Below are positions 1 to 8,092 of a stretch of 33,269 nucleotides of DNA, piece after piece. The notes under the pieces are model-generated. The model did no database searches, was not told the origin of the DNA, and saw nothing but the letters and a program-made list of their open reading frames with translations. Position 1 is the stretch's first letter, and each line of letters begins with the position of its first letter. The stretch spans positions 1 to 33,269 of the forward strand of contig JAZQKU010000081.1 of the NCBI GenBank assembly GCA_045542315.1. The letters run 5' to 3'. A program made the position numbers and the translations under genes. Source of the stretch: RGIG5299 sp045542315 (GTDB lineage: Bacteria > Bacillota > Clostridia > Oscillospirales > RGIG5299).

Positions 1-348
1 AATTTCAGTTTTTTCTCCTATTTTTTCAAGAAGCAACTTCGCGGCAGGAGATTTCCAACTTTTTCTGGGAGAGCAGAAAATAAACTCATTGCCATCGACA
101 ATGCATTGAAGCCAAAGCTGTCCGCTTCCAATACCGAACTCTGCGCTTTGAAAAGAAGAAAACGGAATTTCTTTGTTGAATACATTAAGTTTATCGTTTG
201 TACAAACTAAACATTCATCTCTAATCTCTGCAATATATCCCGTAAAGGCAGTAACTGTAGGAAGAATATCGCCACCTCTTGCAAGCACCATGTTAAAAAC
301 CTTGTTCTGATCTAAATTGTTCTGTTCACAATATTGTTTTAATGTCAT
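1..348 (-). CDS. Hypothetical protein, C-terminus cut by window edge
   Basis: The frame is open from an ATG at 348-346 to the window edge, about 116 codons without a stop, so the C-terminus is missing. The start is supported by an AGGAGA Shine-Dalgarno sequence just upstream and by a consensus promoter at 400-428. The protein begins MTLKQYCEQNNLDQNKVF, with no signal peptide and no membrane segment. A predicted helical start is followed by short beta-like stretches (around LPTVTAFTGYIAEI, CLVCTNDKLNVF and LWLQCIVDGNEFIFC) ending near SPRKSWKSP. The alternating beta pattern could be a small PH-like or SH3-like barrel, but I do not recognise the family. That it is a real gene is well supported; its function is unknown. 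Confidence 0.7.
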   Translation of the reverse strand, partial: MTLKQYCEQNNLDQNKVFNMVLARGGDILPTVTAFTGYIAEIRDECLVCTNDKLNVFNKEIPFSSFQSAEFGIGSGQLWLQCIVDGNEFIFCSPRKSWKSPAAKLLLEKIGEKTEI

Positions 349-399
349 AATTACATCTCCTTTGTGCTTTAATTATTGCTGTTGATTTAATATATTATG

Positions 400-428
400 A
401 TTATATCATATTCTCCATATAATGTCAA
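400..428 (-). promoter_or_regulatory. Consensus sigma-A promoter of the edge gene
   Basis: On the minus strand TTGACA (428-423) and TATAAT (405-400) are separated by 17 bp, a perfect match to the vegetative consensus. The predicted transcript starts near 393 and reads into the ATG at 348. The MITE-like repeat begins only about 10 bp upstream of the -35 element. Confidence 0.85.
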
Positions 429-437
429 GTAATAGAT

Positions 438-562
438 GAGCCTCCCTTGTGTAAAGGGAGGTGGCACGCGAAGCGTTACGGAGGGATTGTAAAAGCAATA
501 ATCACAAAAGAACAATCCCTCAGCCGCCTACGGCGTCAGCTCCCTTTACACAAGGGAGCCTT
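438..562. repeat. MITE-like palindromic repeat element
   Basis: The ends at 440-459 and 541-560 are inverted repeats matching at 19 of 20 bases. Each end also folds on itself: 441-461 has 8-bp arms with a GTGTA loop, and 539-559 has 8-bp arms with a TACAC loop. Inside these, GAGGGATTGT (481-490) faces ACAATCCCT (512-520). No transposase is encoded in the roughly 125 bp. Similar 'ctcccttgtgtaaagggag' palindromes are, from memory, common as dispersed repeats in gut Clostridia, but I could not search for copies. The right arm is followed by five Ts, so it may also terminate rightward transcription. Confidence 0.75.
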
Positions 563-579
563 TTTATGTTCACCTATAA

Positions 580-709
580 CTTGTCAATTTTCTTGACAAG
601 CACTGCATTTGTAGACACAAATGCAAAATATGGCATACCTCTTTCGAGATATGCCATATTTTTGAAAAACTGTCCTTTAGAGAACTGCTCTAAAGCTCTC
701 TCTTTTTTT
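580..709. repeat. Run of four distinct hairpins ending in a T-tract
   Basis: Four unrelated perfect inverted repeats stand side by side. Their arms are 580-587/593-600, 604-612/617-625, 625-636/651-662 and 675-682/688-695. The last is followed on the plus strand by CTCTCTC and then eight Ts (about 702-709), like an intrinsic terminator. No open frame of note lies here. On the minus strand the run is the 3' region of the glycoside hydrolase mRNA. It could be a structured small RNA, a complex bidirectional terminator, or part of a larger repeat with the element at 438-562. Confidence 0.55.
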
Positions 710-711
710 TG

Positions 712-3700
712 TTATCTGTATATTTCGGCGTTAAGAACACCCGTTTTTTCAGGCTCGGCAAAGATGTTGTTTAACTTCGTTCTCAAAACGAGCTTTACCG
801 AGTTTCTGCCCTTTTCAAGGTAGGGGGTAATGTCGGCGCGGCGCGGCGCGTGAACGAGGTCACTTACCTTTTTACCGTTTACGAAAACCGTAACGGCATC
901 AAGCGCTTCAATCTCCAAAACGGTGGGCTTATTGCCGTAAACTGCACCGTTATATTCGAAAATACCCGCAAAATTGGGATATCCCATTTCCGCAATATTG
1001 CCCGTACCGAATCTTTCCGCCTTTGAAACGGCGCCGTTTTCAACGGTAAAGTCGCCCATAAGCGCGGTAAAGGGCAAGGTGTGGAAATAGCCCCATTTTA
1101 CGCACTTACCTATGAGAATAACGGTGTTTTTACCCTTTTTCAAAAGCTTTGTGACGTCTTTTGAAAGGTCGTCGGGGTTAAATATCTTCGAGCTCTTCAG
1201 ATTTTTGACCTCAATGCCGTTGATTATCGCCTTGGTATTAACAAGCCTTTCCATTAAGAGCTTTGCCTTTTTCGGAATCTCGTTTATTTCAAACTCGGCG
1301 TATGCCACGAAGGGCTTACCGAAATCGAGAAGCGGATAAAGGCGCTGATCTGCCGCCGCAAAATCGCTCCAATGACCGAGTCCGCCCATAGGCTTTAAAT
1401 ATTCGTCGGCATTTTCCAAAAGAAGCTTTTCAAGCTCTGCGGGGGCAAATGCAAGAAGCTCCTCGGTCTTATCGATCTTTGAAACGCGGTAGAAGAATCT
1501 GTTTAAATTATAGGGGAGCTTTGCATTAAGCTTAAGGGGAGAGGGGGTAAGTCCCGCCGTTGACGGTCTTTTTTCTTTTTCAAGGCTTTTTGCAAGGGCT
1601 TCCGTTTCAGATAAGCTGCCCGTTACCGCAAGAAGCGAGGAAACACCGTCGAATTCAAGCGTTACGGTTTCACCGTTTTTAAGGGTGGTGCGAAGCTTTC
1701 CGCTTTGCATATCTATTATTGCCGCGGCTTCTCCGTTATTTAAGGTAAACTCCGCGGTGTTTTCGTCAAAGAGATCGTTAATCAAAAGAATAAAGCTGTT
1801 TTTGCCGTTCGTTCTTTTGCCCGAAAATACCTTATAGCCCTTTACGGTGTAATCCTCGGTTATATCAAAGCTTTCAAACACAGTATCAAGCGCAGTTACA
1901 AGGCTCTTTCTGTACTGCTCTGTAAGCTCGTTGGTAATTAAGGTGATCACGTTTTTCTTTGCAAAAACGCGGCTTACTCTCGTTTCGCTTCCGCTTTCGG
2001 AATTCTGCTCAAAAAGGGCTTCTCTTGCCTCCTTGGGAGCGGTAAAGAGCTTTTTGTTTTTATTTTCAATATCATAAACGGTATCGCTGTTTGCAACTAT
2101 CACAACGCCGCCCTCAGATGCAAACTGCGAAAGAAGCTTGGCGGTGTTTGTCTTTACCGCGGTGACCGACGGCAAAATTACAACCTCGTATTCGCTTCCT
2201 GCGACAACGAATCTGCCGTTTTCGATTTTTGCGCCGTCAAGTGCCGTTTCAAAGCCCACGTTAAAGCTTCGGTTCATCTCCTGAAGGGCGTTTGCAATTC
2301 CGCAAAGGGTTGCGTCCTCCTTTACGTGGGTGCCGACACTGTAATAATCCTTATGCACCATATTTCCGTTGTAGATATAGTGAGGATCCGCATTTGCCAT
2401 ACAGCTCGTTACGGGGTGAAGCATAAGAATCTTTGCGTCGCCTACCGTTTTTGCGGAGATCTCCTGAATTCGTGCAAGATAGTCGTTTTGCTCGGTGTAA
2501 TATTCAAACTGGGGGCTTATGCCGTTGTGAGTGGGGGCGTATCCGCCGGGAAGCACCTTTCTCATGCCGCGCATTGAATAGTAGGCGCCCATATACATAA
2601 GATAGTTTACGCCCTGGATCATAAGGCGGTTTGCAACCCTTTTCATATCCGACAAGGAGCAATCCCAGCCCGATCCGGAATATGCCTCGCAAAGAACCCT
2701 CTCCTTGCCTGCGAATTTTCCCACGCCGCCCGCAAGGTAACCTGCGATGTTAAAGCCCTCGCCGTCAACGGTGAGCTTGGAAAGAATGGTATCCATTCCC
2801 GGACGGTCAAGATGCTTCAAAATATCGTAAAAATAGCCGTTCTGATAGGTCTGTATCGCGAGGACCTCCTCGCAGATAAGGTGACCCGTTAAAAGAAGTC
2901 CGTTTTCCTCGCACCATTTTTTGTATTTCATTGAGAAATTCTTTTCAAAAAGGCGTGAAAGAGTTTCGTACCAATCCTTTTTGAATGCGGAGCAAGCTTT
3001 GTTTTCGGGGCCCTCAAACATTTTCCAGAGATTTTTCCTTGCATCGTAGCCCTTAAATGCCTTGAATTCATCAAAGAATTCGTCTGTGTAGGCTACAACT
3101 CCGTCTTTCGTATCAACGAAGATGGAGAAGGAGGGCTCGTCGGTAAAGACACCGCGAAGGGTCTTTCCGAAATCCTTTTGGAAATGCTCCTTATATTTTT
3201 CGTGGGTGGATTTAAGGAAAAGGTCAACCGCCTTGCCGCTCATAAGGTCGAGGTAGCCGGGCTCCTCGTTTGAATATTTCGCACCGTATGCGGTGGTGGT
3301 CATTCCCCTGTGGCGCTGACGGTAGATAACGGTAAGGACACCGTCCTTACCCGTTTCGTTTTTCCACGAAAAGAAGTTTTTGTTTTTCTTGAAGCGGACT
3401 GCCTTTTTGGGTGTTTTTCCGTTTTCTGCGAAAAATCCCCCGATAACGGGCCATTCGTAGCTTTTTTCAACAGCTTCTCCGCTCTTTACCTCGATCTTAT
3501 CGTAGGAAAGATAGGAGGCCTTCGTCCACGGGTGCTTCTTTATAAGAGTGCCGCCCGCAGTGCCCGAGGGCCAGTTGTATTCGTCGTATATCCAAAAGGT
3601 AAGTCCGTTTTCACGGGCATAATCTATCGCAACGCCTATAAGTTCGAAAAATCTCTTGGAGAGATAACGAAGGTCAAAACCCCAAAGGGGGTGAATGAAG

Positions 3701-3849
3701 AATTCATAGATCTTCTTTTCCTTAAACTCGGCAAGCTGGCGCTTTATCTCCTCCTCGGTAATGGTGTCGTTCCAAAACCACATTACGATAGGATAATATT
3801 CCCTGCCCGGTTTTTTGAGTATTTCATTCAAATTCTCTATCTTAATCAT
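712..3849 (-). CDS. GH106-like glycoside hydrolase (putative alpha-L-rhamnosidase family)
   Basis: This 1045-residue protein has no signal peptide, so it should act in the cytosol on imported oligosaccharides. Residues 20-100 carry the start typical of large GH106-type enzymes, with WFWND (24-28) followed by IYDEYNWPSG (87-96). An acidic FTDEPS motif lies at about 235-240. Around 390-440 a CEAYSGSG stretch is followed by GVNYLMYMGAYYSMRG, a pattern seen in this family. The C-terminal part, about 790-1045, looks like a beta-sandwich sugar-binding module. Family GH106 enzymes remove terminal L-rhamnose; the exact substrate here is inferred, not shown. The ATG start is preceded by AAGGGGAT and a promoter at 3884-3912. 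No transporter or sugar regulator is adjacent. Confidence 0.7.
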   Translation of the reverse strand: MIKIENLNEILKKPGREYYPIVMWFWNDTITEEEIKRQLAEFKEKKIYEFFIHPLWGFDLRYLSKRFFELIGVAIDYARENGLTFWIYDEYNWPSGTAGGTLIKKHPWTKASYLSYDKIEVKSGEAVEKSYEWPVIGGFFAENGKTPKKAVRFKKNKNFFSWKNETGKDGVLTVIYRQRHRGMTTTAYGAKYSNEEPGYLDLMSGKAVDLFLKSTHEKYKEHFQKDFGKTLRGVFTDEPSFSIFVDTKDGVVAYTDEFFDEFKAFKGYDARKNLWKMFEGPENKACSAFKKDWYETLSRLFEKNFSMKYKKWCEENGLLLTGHLICEEVLAIQTYQNGYFYDILKHLDRPGMDTILSKLTVDGEGFNIAGYLAGGVGKFAGKERVLCEAYSGSGWDCSLSDMKRVANRLMIQGVNYLMYMGAYYSMRGMRKVLPGGYAPTHNGISPQFEYYTEQNDYLARIQEISAKTVGDAKILMLHPVTSCMANADPHYIYNGNMVHKDYYSVGTHVKEDATLCGIANALQEMNRSFNVGFETALDGAKIENGRFVVAGSEYEVVILPSVTAVKTNTAKLLSQFASEGGVVIVANSDTVYDIENKNKKLFTAPKEAREALFEQNSESGSETRVSRVFAKKNVITLITNELTEQYRKSLVTALDTVFESFDITEDYTVKGYKVFSGKRTNGKNSFILLINDLFDENTAEFTLNNGEAAAIIDMQSGKLRTTLKNGETVTLEFDGVSSLLAVTGSLSETEALAKSLEKEKRPSTAGLTPSPLKLNAKLPYNLNRFFYRVSKIDKTEELLAFAPAELEKLLLENADEYLKPMGGLGHWSDFAAADQRLYPLLDFGKPFVAYAEFEINEIPKKAKLLMERLVNTKAIINGIEVKNLKSSKIFNPDDLSKDVTKLLKKGKNTVILIGKCVKWGYFHTLPFTALMGDFTVENGAVSKAERFGTGNIAEMGYPNFAGIFEYNGAVYGNKPTVLEIEALDAVTVFVNGKKVSDLVHAPRRADITPYLEKGRNSVKLVLRTKLNNIFAEPEKTGVLNAEIYR

Positions 3850-3883
3850 CGTGTTTATCCCCTTTTAAAAAAATTTCGTTATA

Positions 3884-3912
3884 ATTATAACAATTTATTT
3901 TCAGTTTTGCAA
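3884..3912 (-). promoter_or_regulatory. Promoter of the GH106-like gene, with palindrome over the -10
   Basis: On the minus strand TTGCAA (3912-3907), 17 bp, TATAAT (3889-3884). The -10 lies inside the perfect 14-bp palindrome GTTATAATTATAAC (3878-3891), which could be a repressor site or chance in AT-rich DNA. A set of TTGC motifs lies just upstream (3908-3966). Confidence 0.65.
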
Positions 3913-3969
3913 GCCTTTTTCGCAAATACAGCAATTTGTTGCAATAAAGCAATTTTTTGCAATTTTCGG

Positions 3970-4545
3970 TCAGTCGGTAATTTCCTTTAATTCTCTGTAA
4001 ATTTTCGAAACCGGAAGTCCCACAACGTTGTTATAGTCGCCCTCTATTCCCTTCACGTGCGCCGAGAAAACGCCCTGAATCGCGTAGCTTCCCGCCTTGT
4101 CGGCATATTCGTTTACATCAAGATAACGCTCTATTTCCTCTTCTGTAAGTGGCAAAAAGGTCACGTAGGTTTTCTCGAAAAAGCTTTTTTCGGTAGCTGT
4201 GCCGTTTTTTTCGTAAATAAGAGTTACTCCCGTAAAGACTTCGTGACTTTTCCCCGAAAGGAAGGTAAGCGTTTTTTTCGCTTCTTCTCTGTCGGCGGGC
4301 TTTCCCAAAATAACGCCGTCAAGTGAAACCACCGTGTCGGCGCCGACTATTACCTCGTCCTTAAATACCCCTCTCGCCGCTTTTACCGCCCTTGCCTTTC
4401 TCTTTGATATCTCTAAAACCGCCTCCGCGGGAGAAATGTCTTCTACCGCCTCGTCGGCCTCGGCGGTTATTATCTCAAAGGGCATTCCGAGATATTTAAT
4501 AAGCTCTTTTCTTCTCGGGGATTTCGATGCCAGTATGATCTTCAT
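3970..4545 (-). CDS. maf: Maf family nucleotide pyrophosphatase
   Basis: The 191-residue length is normal for Maf. The protein opens with MKIILASKSPRRKELI, the Maf substrate-binding signature. It continues with VGADTVVSLDGVILGKP (about 66-83), the acidic catalytic region, and VFTGVTL (about 102-108). GSYAIQG near residue 150 and YNNVVGLPVSKI near the C-terminus are also typical. Maf proteins hydrolyse non-canonical or modified nucleoside triphosphates to monophosphates, keeping them out of nucleic acids, and have been linked to septum formation. The gene has its own promoter (4568-4596) diverging from the radical SAM gene. The ATG follows an AAGGACGTGAG Shine-Dalgarno. No neighbour suggests a specialised role. 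Confidence 0.95.
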   Translation of the reverse strand: MKIILASKSPRRKELIKYLGMPFEIITAEADEAVEDISPAEAVLEISKRKARAVKAARGVFKDEVIVGADTVVSLDGVILGKPADREEAKKTLTFLSGKSHEVFTGVTLIYEKNGTATEKSFFEKTYVTFLPLTEEEIERYLDVNEYADKAGSYAIQGVFSAHVKGIEGDYNNVVGLPVSKIYRELKEITD

Positions 4546-4567
4546 TTTCTCACGTCCTTACGTTTAT

Positions 4568-4596
4568 ATTATAACACTTTTATTTTTTCTTCGCAA
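4568..4596 (-). promoter_or_regulatory. maf promoter
   Basis: Minus strand TTGCGA (4596-4591), 17 bp, TATAAT (4573-4568). It is arranged back to back with the radical SAM promoter at 4601-4629, with only 4 bp between the two -35 elements. Confidence 0.75.
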
Positions 4597-4600
4597 CCCG

Positions 4601-4629
4601 TTGTTTTAAAAGCCTTTTTATGTTATACT
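4601..4629 (+). promoter_or_regulatory. Promoter of the B12-radical SAM gene
   Basis: TTGTTT (4601-4606), 17 bp, TATACT (4624-4629). Transcription would start about 12 nt before the ATG at 4648, giving a very short leader that still includes the GGTGAAG Shine-Dalgarno. Confidence 0.7.
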
Positions 4630-4647
4630 TAAAGCAGGTGAAGAAAA

Positions 4648-6300
4648 ATGAAGAAGATAATTCTTTGCGCCGTCAATTCGCAGTTTATCCACTCAAATCC
4701 CGCGGTTTATTCGATAAAGCGTTATTTCGAGGAGCATTACGACAGAAACGGCGTTTCGGTTTTAATAAAGGAATACACCGTAAACGACGTTTACGGAAAT
4801 ATTTTATACGGTATTTTAAACGAAAGACCCGACGCCGTTTGCTTTTCGGTCTATATCTGGAACGTTGAAACGGTAAAAAGGCTTATAGTTGACCTGAAGG
4901 CGATTTTACCCGACCTCACCGTTACCGTGGGCGGTCCCGAGGTTTCATTCGGCACAGCGCATCTCAAAGAGGCGGGCGCCCTTTGCGATTATATTACAGA
5001 GGGTGAGGGCGAGCTTTGCTTCCTTGAGCTTGTAAAATGCGGCGATATATTCAAAACAACTCCGTCAGCCAAAAAAATCACCGCCTCAAGGCTTCTTTCG
5101 GGCGATGAATTCCCCCGCATTTACAACGAAGAAACCCTTTCTCTTTTTAAAAACAGAATAGTTTATTACGAAAGCTCAAGAGGCTGTCCCTTCTCCTGCG
5201 CCTACTGCCTTTCGGGCGGCGACAGCTCACCCGTAAGATATATTCCCCTTGAAAGAGTTTTTGAGGATATCGACCTTTTCGTTTCAAGCAAAGTTCCGCT
5301 TGTAAAATTCGTTGACAGAACCTTTAACGTAAACAAAGCAAGAGCGCTCGCGATATGGAATAAGATCGCTTCCCTCCCAAGCGATGCCGTGACCTGCTTC
5401 CATTTCGAGGTGGGCGCCGACCTTTTTGACAAAGAGTCTATAGAGGTCTTGGCCTCTTTGAAAAGCGGACGGATCCAGATCGAGGCGGGAATTCAGTCGT
5501 TAAACGAAAAAACGCTTAAGGAAAGCGCGAGAGCCGCAAGCAACACGCTTATTTTTGAAAATCTTTCAAGGATAATCGGAAACGGAAATATAAACGTCCA
5601 CACCGATCTCATCGCAGGGCTCCCCTACGAGGATCTCAATTCCTTTAAAATCTCATTCAACGGAGTTTATTCTCTCAAATCCCATCAGCTGCAGCTCGGA
5701 TTTTTAAAGAGGCTTTTCGGTTCTCCCCTTTGCAATAAAGAGGCGGAGCACGAAATGGTCTTTTCCAAAAATCCGCCCTATGAAATACTCAAAAGCCGAT
5801 TTATCTCGTTTGAGGACCTTTCGGAGCTCAAGCGCATCGAGGCCGCGGTTGAACGCTTTTACAATTCGGGTTCTTTTGAATATTCGCTTGATTTTATTTT
5901 AAAATACTTCAATAGTCCCTACGACTTTTACAACGCTTTTTCTCTCTTTTGCGATGAGAAAAAAGCTCTTTTCTCTGCCGTTTCCAAAAAAACGGCTTAC
6001 GATCTTCTTTTTGAGTTTTCTTTTGCGTATCTTGACAAAGAGAGTCGAAGCCTGATGGCGAATTTACTTCTTTTTGACTATTTTTCGTCGGAAAAATCGG
6101 AAATTCCGCCCGAAACGTTAAAGCCCTTCGTTTCTCTTGCAAAGCCCTTTAAAAACAGCGACGCCGAATATTTTGGGCTTGATGCCGAAAGCGGATATCA
6201 CGGCTACGGCGTGAGAGAGTTTTTCAAAAAGAGGTATCTTTTTGACTATTCGGAAAAAAGTCCCGTCAACAACCGCTTTAAGCTTTTGGCAAAGATTTGA
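4648..6300 (+). CDS. Radical SAM protein with B12-binding-type N-terminus, DUF4080-type
   Basis: A 550-residue enzyme. Residues 1-130 look like a B12-binding-type Rossmann domain (start KKIILCAVNSQFIHSNPA, later VTVGGPEVSFG), but the classic DxHxxG cobalamin ligand motif is not evident. The radical SAM core follows with the cluster motif GCPFSCAYC (CxxxCxxC, about 180-188). It continues through FVDRTFN, IEAGIQSLN and DLIAGLPYEDL to about residue 370. The C-terminal 170 residues are the part I assign to DUF4080. Such proteins are widespread in Firmicutes and the reaction is unknown; methylation or ring chemistry are possible. It is transcribed alone and stops at a shared terminator. Confidence 0.85.
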   Translation: MKKIILCAVNSQFIHSNPAVYSIKRYFEEHYDRNGVSVLIKEYTVNDVYGNILYGILNERPDAVCFSVYIWNVETVKRLIVDLKAILPDLTVTVGGPEVSFGTAHLKEAGALCDYITEGEGELCFLELVKCGDIFKTTPSAKKITASRLLSGDEFPRIYNEETLSLFKNRIVYYESSRGCPFSCAYCLSGGDSSPVRYIPLERVFEDIDLFVSSKVPLVKFVDRTFNVNKARALAIWNKIASLPSDAVTCFHFEVGADLFDKESIEVLASLKSGRIQIEAGIQSLNEKTLKESARAASNTLIFENLSRIIGNGNINVHTDLIAGLPYEDLNSFKISFNGVYSLKSHQLQLGFLKRLFGSPLCNKEAEHEMVFSKNPPYEILKSRFISFEDLSELKRIEAAVERFYNSGSFEYSLDFILKYFNSPYDFYNAFSLFCDEKKALFSAVSKKTAYDLLFEFSFAYLDKESRSLMANLLLFDYFSSEKSEIPPETLKPFVSLAKPFKNSDAEYFGLDAESGYHGYGVREFFKKRYLFDYSEKSPVNNRFKLLAKI

Positions 6301-6306
6301 ATATAA

Positions 6307-6339
6307 AAAATCCTCTTTCGAAGCCGAAAGAGGATTTTT
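6307..6339. terminator. Bidirectional terminator between radical SAM and SulP genes
   Basis: The inverted repeat 6307-6320/6325-6338 (AAAATCCTCTTTCG and its complement, 4-nt loop) has A-runs on one side and T-runs on the other. It can therefore end both converging transcripts. Confidence 0.85.
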
Positions 6340-6341
6340 GA

Positions 6342-7979
6342 TCATATGCCCTTATGTATTACTTCCAAAACCGCATCTGACGAGGTACCGCTGTAGCCTT
6401 CCTCGGTTATTACCTCGGTGACGCCGCCCTTATCCAGATATTTCTTTACTCTGTTGTTTACGCCGCAGATGCGGATATCTATTTTCTTTGACTTGAGCAT
6501 CTCACATATCTCAACCATTGCGGCGGCGCCTGAAATGTCAACGCTCGGAACTCCGCGGAAGGAGAGGATTATATGACGGCAGCCCGTAAGGTCAAGCTCC
6601 TTGAAGTATCTCGTTACGGTGTCGGTGTTTCCGAAGAAAAGCGCGCCGCTTATATATGAGATCAGCACCTCGTTGTGAGGTTTGCCGTCCTCATGCTTTT
6701 CAAGCTTTCTGTGAACGTTGGTGGTTTCAACCGAAACCTTGCTGGCGGTCATAATAAACTGAAGAGCCGCAACCGCAATTCCTATTACTATAGCTATCGT
6801 GAGATCGAATACCACCGTTGCCAGCATAGTTACGAGGAACTGAATGATAGCACTGTATATCTTATTTTTGAAGATGTGCTTAATGCCATGCCACTCGTTC
6901 ATTCTCCATGCGGTTACCATCAAGACGCCTGCAAGCGCCGAAAGAGGAAGCTTTGCCATAACGCCGCCGAGAAGCATCATCGATGCCAAAAGGAAAAGAG
7001 CGTGGAATATACCGGAAAGTCTTGTCTGCTCTCCCGACTTTATTGCAACGCTGGTTCTTGCTATTGCCGCCGTTGCGGGAACACCGCCGAAGAAGGGAAG
7101 CAAAACGTTGCCTATTCCCTGTGCAACCAGCTCACGGTTTGCGTCAAACTCCTCATTCTTCATTCTCGAGGCACTGACTCCGCAAAGAAGGCTCTCTATC
7201 ATTCCAAGGGCAGCAATAGATATTATGGGAGAGATAAGTCCCGATATCATTTCAAGATTTATGCCCGAAAGCTTCAATGAGTCGGAAAGGAGTATGCTTT
7301 TGGGAATATCGCCGACAACGGCAAGATCGTTAAAGCCGCATACCGTGGAAATGACGGTTGCAATCACTATTGCAAGAAGCGAGCCGGGGACCTTTTCGTT
7401 AAGCTTCTTGGGCCAAATAAGCATAAATACAACTACGATCGCTCCGATCAGAACTGCCTGCCACGAAGGAGAGAACCCGAGACGGAAATATGACGCTATC
7501 TTTTCAATGGCGCCTGTTCCTTCACTCACGGTTCCGAAGAAGTTATCTATCTGACCCATTGCGATAATTATTGCAATACCCGAGGTAAAGCCCATAACTA
7601 CACTTGTGGGGAGGAAGGAAACGAGCTTTCCGAGCTTGAAGATACCCGCAAGCAAGATTATAACGCCTGCAAAAAACGAGGCTACGAACATACCGTTTAA
7701 GCCATAGTTTGCAACTACCGTTATAAGTATTGCACTCATTGCTCCCGTGGGGCCCGAAATCTGGAATGAGGCACCCGAAAGAAGTCCGATAACGATACCG
7801 CCGATGATCGCGGTGACAAGGCCTGCCGCAGGAGTCGCGCCGCCCGAAACACCGAATGCAAGCGCCAGAGGAAGTGCTACCGCCGCAACGGTCACGCCGC
7901 TCAAAAGATCCTTGATAAGCTTTGATAAATTGTAGCCCTTAAACTCTCTTTTAAGGTCGGAAAAATACTTTTTTACCAT
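6342..7979 (-). CDS. SulP family anion transporter with STAS domain
   Basis: A 545-residue inner-membrane protein of the SulP/SLC26 family. About residues 20-400 form many hydrophobic helices, with SulP signatures such as LPLALAFGVSGGATPAAGL near the N-terminus and FQISGPTGAMSAI around 72-84. GGVPATAAIARTSVAIKSG lies around 298-316. The C-terminal 430-540 is a STAS domain containing VDISGAAAMVEI, where the serine aligns with the phosphorylatable serine of anti-sigma antagonists. Family members carry sulfate, bicarbonate or dicarboxylates; the substrate cannot be read from the sequence. The ATG follows an AAGGTGA site. The promoter (8055-8083) is unusual in sitting upstream of the neighbouring operon's terminator. 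Confidence 0.93.
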   Translation of the reverse strand: MVKKYFSDLKREFKGYNLSKLIKDLLSGVTVAAVALPLALAFGVSGGATPAAGLVTAIIGGIVIGLLSGASFQISGPTGAMSAILITVVANYGLNGMFVASFFAGVIILLAGIFKLGKLVSFLPTSVVMGFTSGIAIIIAMGQIDNFFGTVSEGTGAIEKIASYFRLGFSPSWQAVLIGAIVVVFMLIWPKKLNEKVPGSLLAIVIATVISTVCGFNDLAVVGDIPKSILLSDSLKLSGINLEMISGLISPIISIAALGMIESLLCGVSASRMKNEEFDANRELVAQGIGNVLLPFFGGVPATAAIARTSVAIKSGEQTRLSGIFHALFLLASMMLLGGVMAKLPLSALAGVLMVTAWRMNEWHGIKHIFKNKIYSAIIQFLVTMLATVVFDLTIAIVIGIAVAALQFIMTASKVSVETTNVHRKLEKHEDGKPHNEVLISYISGALFFGNTDTVTRYFKELDLTGCRHIILSFRGVPSVDISGAAAMVEICEMLKSKKIDIRICGVNNRVKKYLDKGGVTEVITEEGYSGTSSDAVLEVIHKGI

Positions 7980-8005
7980 TTTATTTCACCTTTTTTACTA
8001 AAACG

Positions 8006-8036
8006 CAAAAATTCAGGAGGCTTTCTAAGCCTCCTG
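8006..8036 (-). terminator. Terminator of the ABC operon, inside the SulP leader
   Basis: Arms 8014-8023 and 8027-8036 (CAGGAGGCTT with a TCT loop), followed on the minus strand by AATTTTTG. It lies 57 bp past the ATP-binding protein stop codon and ends 27 bp before the SulP ATG. Confidence 0.8.
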
Positions 8037-8054
8037 ATTGATCTTGCTTGTTAT

Positions 8055-8083
8055 ATTTTATCACCGTAATACGATTTTGTCAA
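8055..8083 (-). promoter_or_regulatory. Putative SulP promoter
   Basis: Minus strand TTGACA (8083-8078), 17 bp, TAAAAT (8060-8055). Predicted start near 8048, so the terminator hairpin at 8036-8014 would form about 12 nt into the transcript. Confidence 0.65.
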
Positions 8084-8092
8084 TATCACGGC

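Noticed and set aside
580..709. Adjacent hairpins considered as a CRISPR or integron attC array.
   Set aside because: The four stems differ in sequence and length, no repeat-spacer regularity exists, and no cas or integrase gene is present.
3310..3990. A 226-codon rightward open frame opposite the start of the glycoside hydrolase gene.
   Set aside because: It is antisense to a strongly supported gene, has no family motifs, no Shine-Dalgarno and a hydrophobic composition typical of a reverse-strand shadow.
6844..7554. Long rightward open frames across the SulP gene.
   Set aside because: They mirror the SulP coding frame, lack start signals and show no recognisable domain.
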